The notes under the pieces were generated by a model that saw only the letters and a list, made by a program, of their open reading frames with translations, searched no databases and had not been told where the DNA came from. This document shows, in pieces, positions 12,001-22,749 of a DNA stretch of 64,000 nucleotides. The position numbers were made by a program, and so were the translations under genes. Within the stretch, counting starts at the first letter, position 1; the number at the start of each line of letters is the position of its first letter. Origin of the DNA: Xenopus tropicalis (lineage: Eukaryota > Chordata > Amphibia > Anura > Pipidae); the NCBI RefSeq assembly GCF_000004195.4, contig NC_030678.2, positions 58,249,378 to 58,313,377 of the forward strand, in the 5' to 3' direction.

Positions 12001-15000
12001 CATACATGCTAGGCCACGTCAGCCAATTAATGGAGAGAGTTCTGCCTTTTGCTTCCACACTTTTTACTGTAACAGTTGAAGCTGCATTATTTCTGGTCAT
12101 GTGATCTCTGAGGGAGCACACAGCCCATCACTAAATGGTAGATCAAGGGAAAGAATGTAAAAGGGCAATATTTATTGATATATATATTCCAGTTTGGCAA
12201 GATTCCTTAATAGGTCACTTAACATAATATATATCTGTTAATAACATAATATATATCTGTTGGTTAAGTATTCATTCTGAGGGGTATAGTTTTTCTTTAA
12301 TGTTCTCTCACAAGCAGCTCATAAATCCTACAGAACAAGTCAAGGTGGGAAGAGTCCTTTCTCTCCTTTACGGTGAATCACAGGTTTGGGCACATTGTTT
12401 ATTGTAACAACAAAGTCCTTTACTGAATGACTCTCACTCACCTGGTTGAGGAGTCTGGAAAGATGCTTTAAGCCTCCCCTACAAATCCCATGAGAGAACC
12501 AGATTCCAGGGTTGAGAACAGGTTTTAAGGAATGGTAGGTCTGCGCTGGCGACAGTCAAACATGGTCAAAGATCAGGCAGAGTTCGGAACAGGCAGCAAA
12601 TGGTAGTCAGGCAGAGGATCAGAAACCATAGGACACAAAGATTACGCAGGCAGAGGTCAGCAATGTATATCAGGCAGTGTATGAAGGTTAAGAGTCTTTA
12701 CCCACAGATCACTTTACAAAGGAGTGCAGGCTTCATGTCTATTTAAACACACCGTGCATGTGTCTAAACATGCGCATGGTGCACACATGTGTATGAGCTT
12801 GTGCATCGGTGACAAAACGTGCACACACAACTTATGACCACCAGGGACTTCTGACATTAGGGATGGTTTTTCCAGTCTGGCATAAATGGCCTCTTTCACA
12901 CCTCTTTCAAACAATCTTTATTTCGACCCAAAATATGTACAATGCCATCCTCAAAGAAGTGGCCCTTTTCCTTGAGATGTAGATAGACTCTCCAATGTAT
13001 AGATCTAAGCACTCTTCACTACACTGGACAGCATAGACCACATTGCTTTTCATGTGCTTTGGTGTTGGATCTTTAGGGTGCATCTTCTTTCTCTTGGGGG
13101 CACATTTACTAATCCACGAATCCGAATCACGAATGGGAAAAAATCGTATTGGAAACGAAAATTTCGGAAGATCGCAAATATCACGAAAATGCTTACGAAA
13201 AAATCGTATTAGTCACGATAATATCGTATTGGCGATCCGAAAGTCCCGAAATTTTCGTACCGAACAATTGTAAACAGCGGTAAAACCTTTTTCCGATTTT
13301 TTCGTGCAAACGTCCGAAAAAGTCGTGTGCCGTACGAAAAAGTCGTGCGCTGTACGAAAAAGTCGTGTGGACGCCCGAAAAAATTGTCGAAAATACGCTC
13401 GGAGTGGTCGCATTAGCACTCGAGCGTTCGTGCTTTTGTAAATGTACCCCTTGGTGTTGCTGGGTTTAAAAAACATGGGAATGCGATGTTTGTTGAAATT
13501 ATCCTAAATTTTTCTAATGGTACATTATTCCCTATACAATGTTAAGTTAGTGTGCTGCTTTAAAAAAAAAACACACAGCACCTTTCCTAGAATGCATAAA
13601 AACATCTTCAGATATCAACTGCCTCAAAAGCACCACCAACCCAAAAGTTCCACTTAATCAAAACAGAAAACAAAATAAAGTTGTGCCAGAAAAACACATT
13701 TTCCTTGATGTAATATGTAACATTTTGCTTAAGCTTTTTTTCCTATAATGTAGTCTTTTCCAGATTAATTCTGCCACAAGTTTATTTTTTTTTCTGTCTC
13801 TAGTGTGTAGATGTTATCTTGGGTGGAGTTGACTATGATGAGAATCGAATCAATGAGTGGATGTCTGCAGTGGTTGAACAGTCTTTAACACACCTGGTAA
13901 AGATGGGAAAAGCCTTTAAATACATTGGTAAGTTGTCAGCAATAAAAAGGTTTTGGTCCCAGTGCAGCTGCAACTTTTGTACAGTTATGACCTATGTCCT
14001 TATATTCCCTCCCAAGTTCACTGTAGGCCACTCTGTACTACACAACAGTTGTGTTAGTTTACAAGGTATCTAGTGATCATATATCTAAAAATCCAGTATT
14101 TTAGAAAAAAAATCTTCATTTTTGTTACAACTAAATCTACAAGCCAACACAGCTAAGAGAAATCACTAAAGCCAAATCATTGGATGAGTCTAGTGATGTT
14201 GCCGGACTGATACCCGTGGGTTTGGACCGACCTCAACACATCATTTGCGGGTTGCTCTTGGGTTTGGGTTAAGCTCTCCTATCTGTTCTCTCTGCCCGCG
14301 ACCTTACTTGCACTTGCGGATTCCAAATTTATAGGTGAGCGCCTGCTCCGTCCTGCCCCTTTTGTGACATCATTGGCGGGCGGGTCTATAAATAGAGAGG
14401 AGAAGCTGGGTCGCTTAGGGTTCTTTAGGTTGGGGTGCGGGACAAGCCTTTTTCAAACTGCACATTACTAGATGAGTCATTAATACTGATGGATTTATGA
14501 CTAAGCTATTTTTCACAATGGAGTCAAATAACACAAATAAACACAACCCCACATTTGTTTTGTTTGTTTTCATTTTTAAAACCTATTAATGCCAATAACT
14601 ATGGAAAATATTGTTTTTTAATCAAATGGCTCATACAATATAATATTCTGCTGTTTCTAACAGTGTAATTGGTGCTGTGGATATATATATTTTTGTCTGT
14701 TTACTGGATATATTGCTCATGCTTGAAATAAGTTAAAATATCTATTAAAGTCTCAGAAATGCTATTAACTGGGTGCAGCTATACTATTGATACAAAAATG
14801 TAGCTTGGGAAATGTATTTCCAGTAAACTCTGCTCTGGTTTCACAAATCAGGGTATTGGGTGTATGGTGGCATGGTGGCATTGACAACATTTGGAACCCA
14901 TTACCACATAATAAAAGTAGATGAAAATATGGCTGTAATATATCTACCCACTTTAGTCTTAAAAGCAACAGATATATATTAAATTTTGTATCTATACTAA

Positions 15001-16512
15001 ACCTCAAACGCTTTGGGCTCCTTTCAGGAATCACATCTTTAAGTGCATGAGTGGATAAATCTGTGCTTGATAGGCTTACAAAGCCACTGGACACACTTTA
15101 CTCTTCAGTAAATAAATCCATATGACATAACTACCCTCTCCATTTCTAAAATAATTTTTTAAGTGTACATTTATATACAATTTATGATGCAATTGCCTTA
15201 CCTTAGTAAGTCTAAGAAGGTTTTTATTCATCCAGGTCATGATATATAGCAGTGATCCCCAACCAGTGACTTGTGAGCAAAATGTTGCTCACCAAGCCCT
15301 TGGCTGTTGATCTCAGTGCCCCCAAACCAGGTAGTTATTTTTGACTTACAGACTTGGTGGCAAGTTTTGGTTCAATAAAAACAAGATTTACTACCAAATA
15401 AAGCCTCCTGTAAGCCGACAGTGAGCATTGAAGCTATCTAATAGGCAATCTTTGCCCTTATTTGGCAGCTCCATGAACTTTTATGATACGTGTGCATCAT
15501 TTGACTGTGAGTCACAAGTAAGAAAGGTTGGGGACCCCTGATATATAGTATCTGGTAGGACTTTCTGAGCATTCTTAAAAATGTTTCGCCAATTTTTTGG
15601 GGGGGTTTCTTCTGTGTGAGCATGCTATTGTGATGAATAACCCTAACTTAGTAAAAGTGCTTTAAACATCCATAGAAAAATGCACCTCTGTTAGGGGGTA
15701 TTCCAAACATTGCTACATTAATGTTTGCATCTCTGGCAGCACAATTATTTTTCTTTCTGTTCCAGTGTCCTGTACAGTCATGCAAAAACGAGGATCTGGT
15801 CTTCATGCTGCAAGTTCTTGTTTTTGGGATAACAACACCGATGGTAATTGAAGTTTAAAAAAAAAAAATACTATTACCCGATTCAGTTGTATTGATTTTA
15901 AATTAAGCTTCTATAGTGATGAATAACCAATGACATGAGTGGTTTAATACAGCCTTGTGAAGATACATAAAGCCTACAGCAGTTTGTTCCCTGAGTCAAA
16001 ATATCGACTTACAGGTCTAGCTCAGTAAATGAAAACACACAAAATGCATTTTTATATAATTTTAATATAGCACACATTTGAAAAATGTGCACCATTTCTA
16101 AGATAATAGCCATTAGAGCTGGCAATTTATGGGGCCCGGTGACAGCTTTGCAAAAAAAAAAATATGGTCAGGATTAGCCATCACGGCTGGAACTAGGGGT
16201 TAGCTGAAGAGGCACTTGCCTAGGGTGCAGTTCTTGGGGTGAGTTAGGCATGTACATCTTGTCTGCCTACCCCTAGTCCAAGCGCCCCGATCATGTGGTC
16301 CTCTACACAGCCCCCGAAGACCAATCTATTGGATTAGCATAATTTTGGCAGAACAAGTGCCTAGCTAATTTTGCCTAAACAAATCTGTTTCAAATTCTGG
16401 TGGTTAGTAATATCTTGTTTTATTTCTCTCTGCAGGGAGTTGCACAGTACGATGGGAAAATAGGACCATGTATTGCATTGTCAGTGTGTTTGCTGTTGCC
16501 ATTAACTTATAG
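5984..16512 (+). CDS. dynlt3: Dynein light chain Tctex-type 3 (five coding exons)
   Basis: Tctex-type light chains are homodimeric subunits of cytoplasmic dynein that bind the intermediate chain and some cargoes. Five exons (5984-6007, 9854-9895, 13804-13927, 15766-15843, 16436-16512) join to 345 nt, 114 residues plus stop; known family members are 113-116. Every junction is GT/AG with matching phase. Exon 2 encodes 14 residues ending IVKE, exon 3 begins CVDVILGG and contains [19 protein letters not shown], exon 4 has [11 protein letters not shown], exon 5 has [15 protein letters not shown] and ends [15 protein letters not shown] and the VFA-A-xL tail favour DYNLT3 over DYNLT1, which ends in an AFGLSI-like tail; the middle (MQK..G.GLH, TDGSC) is DYNLT1-like. 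So the family is sure and the paralogue probable. The start has A at -3 and G at +4. Alternative: a frog dynlt1-like paralogue. Confidence 0.93.
6627..7213. mobile_element. MITE with TTA target duplication, intron 1
   Basis: The left end GGGGCACTTTTTCAAAGTAC at 6627 is the inverted complement, with drift, of the right end 'gtactttgataaatctgcccc' at 7193-7213. The flanks are TTA on both sides (6624-6626 and 7214-7216), a PIF/Harbinger-type target. The element contains three tandem 52-bp units. It lies in dynlt3 intron 1. Confidence 0.82.
6823..6978 (+). repeat. Three tandem 52-bp units
   Basis: Units starting GACTTTCCTTGGGCC at 6823, 6875 and 6927 differ at only a few positions. The 52-bp period is not a multiple of three, so the open frames across it shift register at each unit. 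Confidence 0.95.
7217..8083. other. dynlt3 intron 1, no further feature
   Basis: AT-rich intron sequence. A 'tttaaagggatatatacc' segment at about 7910 may be the left end of a TTAA-type MITE, but no right end was found. Confidence 0.5.
8084..8415. mobile_element. Foldback MITE, TACAGGTATGGGACC family, copy 1
   Basis: Starts TACAGGTATAGGACCC and ends with its complement 'gatacctgta'. Internal landmarks shared with the other copies are 'aatttggatct', 'ttaattaaaccca', 'tagttgg', 'gagtctatgggaga' and 'ataacgggtttccgg'. No coding capacity. Confidence 0.9.
8440..8735. mobile_element. Partial MITE of the GGAGAAGGAAAGG family
   Basis: The right part ('gcaccccc', then 'agttctcctt') matches the end of the element nested at 45608-45990, and a 'cttgcgcagagtg' segment with a later 'gcatgcccagagt' resembles its interior. 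The left terminus is not recognisable, so this is a truncated or diverged copy. Confidence 0.45.
9007..9338. mobile_element. Foldback MITE, TACAGGTATGGGACC family, copy 2
   Basis: Starts TACAGGTATAGGACCCATTA and ends 'aacctgta'. It is in the same orientation as copy 1, with only about 590 bp between them, and has the same internal landmarks. It lies in dynlt3 intron 1. Confidence 0.9.
9355..9690. mobile_element. MITE of the GGAAAGGTGAAATCA foldback family
   Basis: 'ggaaaggtgaaatca' at about 9371 is mirrored by 'tgatttcacctttcc' at about 9648. Inside, 'tgccccagtgat' pairs loosely with 'atgtgccaaatgttatccccctcagtgat'. The same layout occurs in the intact copy at 45608-45990. Confidence 0.6.
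9854..9895 (+). CDS. dynlt3: dynlt3 coding exon 2
   Basis: A 42-nt exon bounded by 'cctaatag' and 'gtatgt'. It encodes 14 residues ending IIVKE, the same length and end (IVKE) as the corresponding piece of known Tctex-type chains. Phase 0 at both ends. Confidence 0.92.
10104..10368. mobile_element. hAT-like MITE (TAGTGATG...CATCA family), intron 2
   Basis: Starts TAGTGATGGGCGAAATA and ends 'ttcatcaata'. It shares the 'gccaggcatgga', 'gaatttcc' and 'gccattggc' words with the copy at 3172. I do not see a clear target duplication. Confidence 0.65.
10369..12299. other. dynlt3 intron 2, no further feature
   Basis: Non-coding intron sequence. Frames in it are short and lack splice or family support. 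Confidence 0.5.
12300..12835. mobile_element. Possible LTR-type or other retroelement fragment
   Basis: This stretch is richer in GC than its surroundings, with repeated 'aggcag' words ('caggcagaggatcag', 'gcaggcagaggtcag') and a 'caaagtcctttactga' segment. That combination is common in LTR ends of vertebrate Gypsy-type elements. No primer-binding site, TG..CA limits or coding sequence could be fixed, so this is a tentative label. Confidence 0.25.
12840..13510 (-). mobile_element. Penelope-like element fragment, split by a MITE
   Basis: On the minus strand, 13451-13510 encodes [16 protein letters not shown]. After a gap, 12840-13096 continues with MHPKDPTPK and [19 protein letters not shown], and (after frame breaks) [18 protein letters not shown]. 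This is the GIY-YIG endonuclease part of the same Penelope subfamily as the open copy at 28289-29614, in the same order. The gap is exactly the MITE at 13097-13450. Stops and frame breaks make this copy dead. It lies in dynlt3 intron 2, antisense to the gene. Confidence 0.88.
13097..13450. mobile_element. Foldback MITE (GGGGCACATTTACTAA family), nested in Penelope
   Basis: Left end GGGGCACATTTACTAATCC; right end 'gtaaatgtacccc'. The flanks TTG (13094-13096 and 13451-13453) repeat directly and the Penelope protein reads across the junction once the element is ignored. Inside are many 'cgaaaa'/'ttttcg' words, as in the sister copy at 26038-26270. Confidence 0.87.
13804..13927 (+). CDS. dynlt3: dynlt3 coding exon 3
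   Basis: A 124-nt exon preceded by a T-rich tract ending 'ctctag' and followed by 'gtaagt', a consensus donor. It encodes the first helices of the fold, from CVDVILGG to KAFKYI. It leaves one nucleotide for the next codon (phase 1). Confidence 0.96.
14191..14470. mobile_element. hAT MITE with perfect 8-bp duplication, intron 3
   Basis: The termini are TAGTGATGTTGCCGG and 'tgcacattacta'. Identical 8-bp flanks GATGAGTC occur at 14183-14190 and 14471-14478, the standard hAT target length. GC-rich interior with 'cgggcgggtc'. It sits about 260 bp behind exon 3. Confidence 0.9.
15250..15540. mobile_element. hAT MITE with perfect 8-bp duplication, intron 3
   Basis: Starts CAGTGATCCCCAACC and ends GGTTGGGGACCCCTG, typical hAT CAG...CTG termini. 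The flanks ATATATAG at 15242-15249 and 15541-15548 are identical. A related, inverted copy is at 22380-22688. Confidence 0.93.
15766..15843 (+). CDS. dynlt3: dynlt3 coding exon 4
   Basis: A 78-nt exon between 'tgttccag' and 'gtaatt'. It completes a Val codon and encodes [21 protein letters not shown] and the NNTD that follows, strands of the dimer and intermediate-chain binding sheet in this family. Confidence 0.96.
16436..16512 (+). CDS. dynlt3: dynlt3 coding exon 5 and stop
   Basis: Follows a 'tttctctctgcag' acceptor. It encodes the C-terminal strands, with the conserved CTVRWEN and MYCIV motifs, and stops at TAG 16510-16512. Confidence 0.96.
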
Positions 16513-17040
16513 CCAATCTCAAGAACACAGACAATCTCCTATGCACGTGCCAGATCTTAAACATCAGTAACAAAGACTTTCACAAAGAAATCCTATTATT
16601 GGCATTACCAAACTTCAGCAGCTTAGCTGTCTAATTTGAGAAGAAGCTAAAGCACAACTAACTTGACTTCCATTGAGCACTATAGGAATCAACAAGCAAC
16701 TGCCTTAGCCTGCCGTTACATAAGCCTGCAGGTGACACTCTAGCCTGGCTTGGTTTTATTGTATCTAGTTATATACAGCAGCTTCTCAGGAAAAAATCAG
16801 CAATGGGATTTCATAGATATTTACAAGAAAGAGTGAAGGAATACTGCAATGAATTTTTTGTGTATACAGCACATACACACAATATATAAAAACACAAATA
16901 AGCATGGCAATATATTAATGTGCTACATTTAGATCATTTTGAATTGGTAACTACAGATTTATACTGTATACTAAATTATATTAAAATAATGGACTCTAAA
17001 TCCTTAGTTACAACAAATAAAGGGCCGCGGCTTCGTTCAT
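16513..17040 (+). other. dynlt3: Probable dynlt3 3' UTR
   Basis: Non-coding sequence after the stop. The first canonical AATAAA is at 17016-17021, with ATTAAA variants shortly before, so a poly(A) site near 17035-17045 is likely. Another AATAAA at 18440 could serve a longer form. Confidence 0.55.
17016..17021 (+). terminator. dynlt3: Polyadenylation signal AATAAA
   Basis: First canonical hexamer downstream of the dynlt3 stop codon, about 500 nt into the 3' UTR. Placement is by motif only. Confidence 0.5.
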
Positions 17041-20000
17041 CTATGAATTAAATAAGTTTGCTCCTGCATAAAGATAAATGCTATGTGGGGCAGAAAGGCC
17101 AAAGGCAGCTTGGAAAATGTTTCATGCTATGTGTTTTTCTGCACTCAAAATGTGTTTCAGAATACTCCAAATTGCACTTACAATTTTGTGTGCTATTTTC
17201 AACAAAAGCTTAATTGCATTTTATGTAATTTTAGGAATGCCTATCATATATATATACACAATAATGCACATATATGATTTAATATTATAAAAGTATACAT
17301 ATATTTAGAATGGTAAATAGCTAGGACCACCAGGTTTGGTTTTGATGAAGGAACGGCATCATTATAATTATAAGGATATAACTGAAATGTTTGCACATCC
17401 AGAGAATGTACTGACATATGTGCTAATTGCTTTCTTTATGTAATTGCAGTGTTGTGCATATATTTATTGAGATTTTTAAATGAGATTATGATATTTAATA
17501 ACCTTTTTTGGATTTCCCTACAGGTTGGTGTTTCCTTTTCAGCTTTTTCAGAGCTTTTTTTTTTTTTTGCTTCTGATGCACAAATTTTTCTCCTAGTGAT
17601 TTTTAAGGCAAATATTACACTGGTTGACGACCCAGTAAAACACTACAAACAACTGAGCAGTAAATACTACTTGCTAAATTCTAATTACATTACATTATTA
17701 CATAAATCACAATGGGAGAATTTAATGCTGGATATAGAATGGAAAAAGCACACGTTTTTGGATACATATGTATGTGAAACTGGAAAATGTAGATAGAATG
17801 AGCGTCAGGTTAAGTTTTATAGATTTAAGAAATGAAAAGTTTGTAGAGAGTTGGTAACAGAAGGTAAGTTAGGCAAGGAAAGCTATAGCAGGATCATGCC
17901 TTGATCACAGTGTAGGCCACCTTAAGCCACTGCCAAAAATCCGCACGTCTCCACTGATATTACTACTTTACAGATTCTGCTTCTTCTGCCTCTCTTGAAA
18001 CCAGTTGCATGGATAATGAAGGCAAAGGATATTTTCTAATTTCCTTTGAAACTTGACAGTCTTTGTGAACCCAGTTTTTCTGTTCCTATACTGTGACACC
18101 ACTTAATATTTAGTAAGACAAATCGTAGAGATATTATATTGTTTTGTTTCAAGGACTTCTAAGAATTAGAAACCTAGAATTGATGCTATACAATAAGTAT
18201 CTGCCATAGCAGAAGTTATATTTTTCCTTATTAAATGAAGAGGGTGTATTTGTGATCAGGAATATCAAGATAATTCACTTTCAGTCCAAATAGTATTCAC
18301 TCCCACAGGGGGAGCACCACTGCTTTAGAATATCCTGGATTACCACTACTACTCAATGTAAATAGAAAGAGAACTAAGTATTTGAATACACAATAATTCA
18401 TTCAGTAACGCTTTTATGGGAAACTTATCTGTAGGTAAAAATAAAATATTTTTAATAGTTTATATAATCATAATGTTCTTTGTAAATATTGGAAAACCAC
18501 TGCACACACAAACACAAAATTAACCTTTTGCTAACTGCAGCTGTTGTATTCATCCAAAACCCAAGCCGCATACTGATTGGTGATAATTTCTGCTATGCTA
18601 ATACTTGTATAAACCAATATTAAGAGGAGGAGTTTAAACTTTTCATTTGTATTATAGTCCCACATACAAGAACATTTGTTACTTCTGTTAATGCTGAAAA
18701 GGAAAAAAGAGAAGGTTATGTGTATTGTAAAAATAAGGATTTTGTATTGCTACTGGGTGGCATGTTATTGAGTAGTGCTTTGGTCTTGTAAGAAAATTAT
18801 CACAGGCATTTGAACAGTTAAAAAAGATGTATAGTGTTATGGGGATAAAAGGGGTGGTCCATCTAAAAAGTAATGCTTAATATTATATAAACAGTGATAA
18901 TCTGCTCAGTTTGCAGCTGGTCTCCTTTTTCTATTTTAAAGTTTTTGTGGTAATTATTTGCCTTTCTGTTAAAGCTATTAGCTTATTGAAAAGCTAAGAA
19001 GGCTATTAATGGGCTGAGGAGATGTTCACCAAACTGGAGCAGCACAAATAGTTCTTCTCAATGCGGTTGAAAAAAATTCTGTCAAGGTCAAACGTTCAAA
19101 ATGATTGACCATACAATTAAATATTACACCAATTTCTGCAAGGTTGCTGGGTTCAGGCATACCTGCCAACCTGTAATCACATTTATTCTAAAGATGGATT
19201 TTTATTTGCATATCTTTGTATTTAGACCCTTTCCTATACATCTAGACCTTAATACCCAGATAACAGATTCAATTCCACAATGAAGAGTTCCATAATAAAA
19301 AGTGATATACTTTAAAAACATCAAAGGATATAACATAAAGACCAACTGCAAACTGACTTAGTCTTTTAGCATGATGTATGCAAATGGCTTCAGAATATGT
19401 ATGTTTATATATACAGGTATATATAAATATATCATGCAAAGGAAAATGGCACATGGGACATTTTGTGGCTCACAGAAAATCACAATCCCTGCTTGATCCA
19501 AAATGGCCAAAACTACCTTTCAAGTGCCTTGCAGTTGTTGTTTTTGAACATTTAAATTTCCAAATTCTGTGAAAATGTAGAAAAAAACATTTTTTAGTGT
19601 GATTATGCAACTCATTTGGCTATTTTCAATTTGAAGGCAGTTTTGTCCCTTTTGTGGCCAGCAGGGTGCAAGAATTACCACAGCTGGCAAGATGCCCTGT
19701 GAGGCATTAGCCTAAAAGTTACTTCTAGGTATCACTAATAGGAGCCCTCAGGCCCTCACTTGGGTTGCTGCATTCTAGACTATTCCTTTAATAACAAGGT
19801 CTTTATTCAATGAGACTATAGTTGCATTATGTGCCACTATGTTGCCTTTAACTGGTATGTATTGTAAATGCACTATTTTCTCTCTGTTATAAATGTTTAT
19901 GGCTTTTATACCAATTGTGCCAGCTGTGCATCTGCTATTTTCCAAAAGAAGCAGTGACCCAATCAATCAATGACTAATGGATGTAATACAAATACATATC

Positions 20001-20269
20001 TGTGTATATCCTTCCAAGCCAGTAAAGTTGGAATTTTACAGTTTTAATTGTGATTCTTTGTTTGTTTTAATTATTTGTTTTGTCTCACAGATATTGAGAA
20101 CTACTAAAAATTTAACCTGGTAACCGCAATCTGACATGGTGCTCCAAAAGCAGTTCATTCTGTACTTTCAGGCTACTGTACTGTAGTTCTGATAATACAG
20201 CAGTTTGGACAAACTGATATATTAAGTCCAAAGGATGGCACTTCTGCATCAGCTACACATTTGATAAAC
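17041..20269. other. Intergenic, no gene seen
   Basis: Over 3 kb of AT-rich DNA downstream of dynlt3 without a supported exon. The 115-codon frame starting at 17449 has biased, low-complexity composition and no family resemblance. Confidence 0.6.
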
Positions 20270-20324
20270 GGTTCCAAGTATCTCTGTAATTCCAATAAAA
20301 TAGGAATGTGCAACAGGTCTCAGA

Positions 20325-20425
20325 AGAAATCACACTGCAGCACTCCAAGTCGGTGAAAAGGTGTTTTATTTGTGCAAAACATTGGGTAACATTTTGAGCT
20401 TACACCCAAGACTCATTTACTAACT
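20325..20425 (-). mobile_element. Penelope-like element 3' tail (probable)
   Basis: Minus-strand reading gives 'gtaagctcaaaatgtta', an AATAAA within 'acaaataaaacacc', then a 'ggagtgctgcagtgtga' end. This is the layout of a Penelope 3' end as at 31855. No coding part is left. Confidence 0.5.
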
Positions 20426-20429
20426 TAAC

Positions 20430-22054
20430 TATAATTTGTGATGTATTGCATTGACGCAATTCACTTGTGCTTGCAGGGAGTGCTTATTATCCTGTTCTGG
20501 AGAAAAGTGCACACATTGAGACAAGGGAACCCTGGAATTACCAGCAACCGGGATGCAGTGATTATTACAGCATTCCCATATCAGGTTTCCTCAGAAGCCT
20601 TTAATTGTGAACTAATGCTATTATTAGTGCTGCCTTAGCACTGGAATTACTGACACCATACCCACTGTACAAATGTTAGATGTAACTGGTTTGCAATTCA
20701 CAAAAAGGTGCATGCTAATAAGCATATGCAATTTAATGCTTGCACCCAGTGATGCTGGAATTCTCAGCTTGTGGGGGGGAAAAAACGTTTCCATTTGTGT
20801 CCTAAAAGTGCACTGTGACGCATTTGTAAACGAGCCTTTATGTGTTTTATATGTACTGTATGGGTTTATTTACAGTACTTATGCCCCAGCCTCAAGTGCA
20901 GTGTGGGGAGTATATATGTACTCTGCAGCTCATGCAGCCTTTCACTTACCCACTATCATGGGGCAGGGAGCAAGGACAAGACTCTGTCGCTCAGAATGAT
21001 GTGCAAGTTAAGGGACAGGCAGATAACAGGAGGGGCGACACCTACTTGCCTTACCCTCCTGCCCCTTGTGAACAGTGTTGCAGTTTGAACTGTGACCTGC
21101 ACTGCATTTGGTAAATGAGCATAGTATTTAAGGTGGGGCAGGACTAAAAAATATTTTCCAATTCATTTTAATCAGCGGTTGACTTCTTATTCCCATAATA
21201 AAACATATTTTCTGAAACTGTAAAAGAGAGGCCTAGGAAAATACTATTATTCCAGATGCAGCTTTCTGGCATTATATACGCTTAATCCAAAGGGAAAAAT
21301 CAAGATCAAATCATAAACCACAGTGTAGCTTAGGAAGTGATCTTATCACTTACCATGCTGTTATTTAATAAGAAAAGTCTGCATTTTGAGACAGTCGATC
21401 TAATAAACAAATTATCTTTGACCTATAAATAACTATGACAGTGTCTCCCATGGCACCAAATAAAAAAACTGAGGTATACAAACCATTTTTTTTCTCAAGG
21501 CAATCATAGATGGAAAATGCTGAATGTCAGTTTTCTCTGACTTTATAAAGGATGGGCTAAAGTCCAGAGGATGACTAACAACATCTGGAATATAAATTAA
21601 TGAAAAAAAATATAATTGTCACTCTTCAGCTTTAAAATTATAGTAATTAAAGAATGATATTCCAAGAAACAAGCCTAGAGGAATAGCCTTTGGGATATGA
21701 TAATGGGAGCTTTCCAAACATACAATGGCAAGTTATTCATTTGCCTTGCGCATCTCAAATCTCAAGCAAACCTCCAGTAGGTACTAAAGAGACCATAATG
21801 GTGTGGAATTAGGAATGCTGTTGAAAGGATGAAAGCTCAAATACATACGCTACTAAAAAAGATTTATTGCTTGTCAGTTGTATAATATAAGTACATGTTG
21901 TTGACAGACATTGTCTAAATGTATAAAACTAAGAAATGATCTATGTGATGATTTAAAGATCTTTTAAGCAGGGCTCTGTGCAAGTGGCTTGAATATTCTA
22001 CAAAATGTTAACAATGAATGGAATGAATGTCTGAGTATTTTCATTGCTTTGTGG
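20430..22054. other. Intergenic, no gene seen
   Basis: No supported coding sequence. The overlapping frames near 20673-21114 run through 'gtgcactg'/'ccccagc' sequence that resembles decayed repeat DNA and show no family motif. Confidence 0.5.
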
Positions 22055-22331
22055 TACAGGTATGGGGCCTGTTATCCAAAATGCTCGGGACCTTTAGGCA
22101 TCTTTACGTAATTTGGATCTCCATACCTCAAGTCTACTAAAAAACATTAATTAAATCCATTAAGGATTAATTACAGTATATCTTAGTTGGGATCAAGTAC
22201 AAAGCACTGTTTTTTTATTATTTGGAAATGGGAATCATTTAAAAACCTGAATTATTTGCTTAAAATTGAGTCTATGGAAGATGGCCTTCCAGTAATTTGT
22301 GGGTTTCTGGATAACGGATCCTATACCTGTA
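22055..22331. mobile_element. Foldback MITE, TACAGGTATGGGACC family, copy 3
   Basis: Starts TACAGGTATGGGGCCTGTTA and ends 'ggatcctatacctgta'. Shorter than copies 1 and 2 (277 against 332 bp), with deletions near the left end, but the internal landmarks are intact. Confidence 0.9.
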
Positions 22332-22379
22332 CAACTTTTCTGTCCCACCAGAAGGTTACTAGTAATGTAAGGCTTACTT

Positions 22380-22688
22380 AAGGGATCCCCAACCTTTTTT
22401 ACCCATGAGTCACACTCAAATGTAAAAAGAGTTGGTGAGCAACACAACCATGAAATAGGTTCATGAGGGTGCCAAATATGGGCTGTGATTGGCTATTTGG
22501 TAGTCCCTATATAGGAGGGCCCCTATACAGGAGGCTCTGTTTGGCAGTACAACTGGGTTTTATGCAACTAAAACTTGTCACCAAGTTAGGAATTCAAAAA
22601 TAAGCACCTGGTTTGGGGGCACTGAGAGCAACATCCAAGGGGTTGGTGAACAACATGTTGCTCAAGAGCCACTGGTTGGGGATCACTG
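22380..22688. mobile_element. hAT MITE related to the 15250 copy, inverted
   Basis: 'gatccccaacc' near the left and 'ggttggggatcactg' at the right match the termini of the 15250-15540 element. Internal 'acttgtcaccaag', 'cacctggtttgggggcactgagagcaac' and 'aacatgttgctc' match its complement. No clear target duplication. Confidence 0.8.
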
Positions 22689-22749
22689 GCATGAATCAAG
22701 TTACTGCTATGCTACCACTGACACAGCTAAAGAACAGGGATGTAACAGA

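Noticed and set aside
12300..12835. Full LTR retrotransposon or ERV
   Set aside because: No paired LTR, primer-binding site or gag/pol coding sequence is visible; kept only as a tentative fragment.
13819..14073. 84-codon frame as a single-exon gene
   Set aside because: It is dynlt3 exon 3 read through the gtaagt donor into intron 3.
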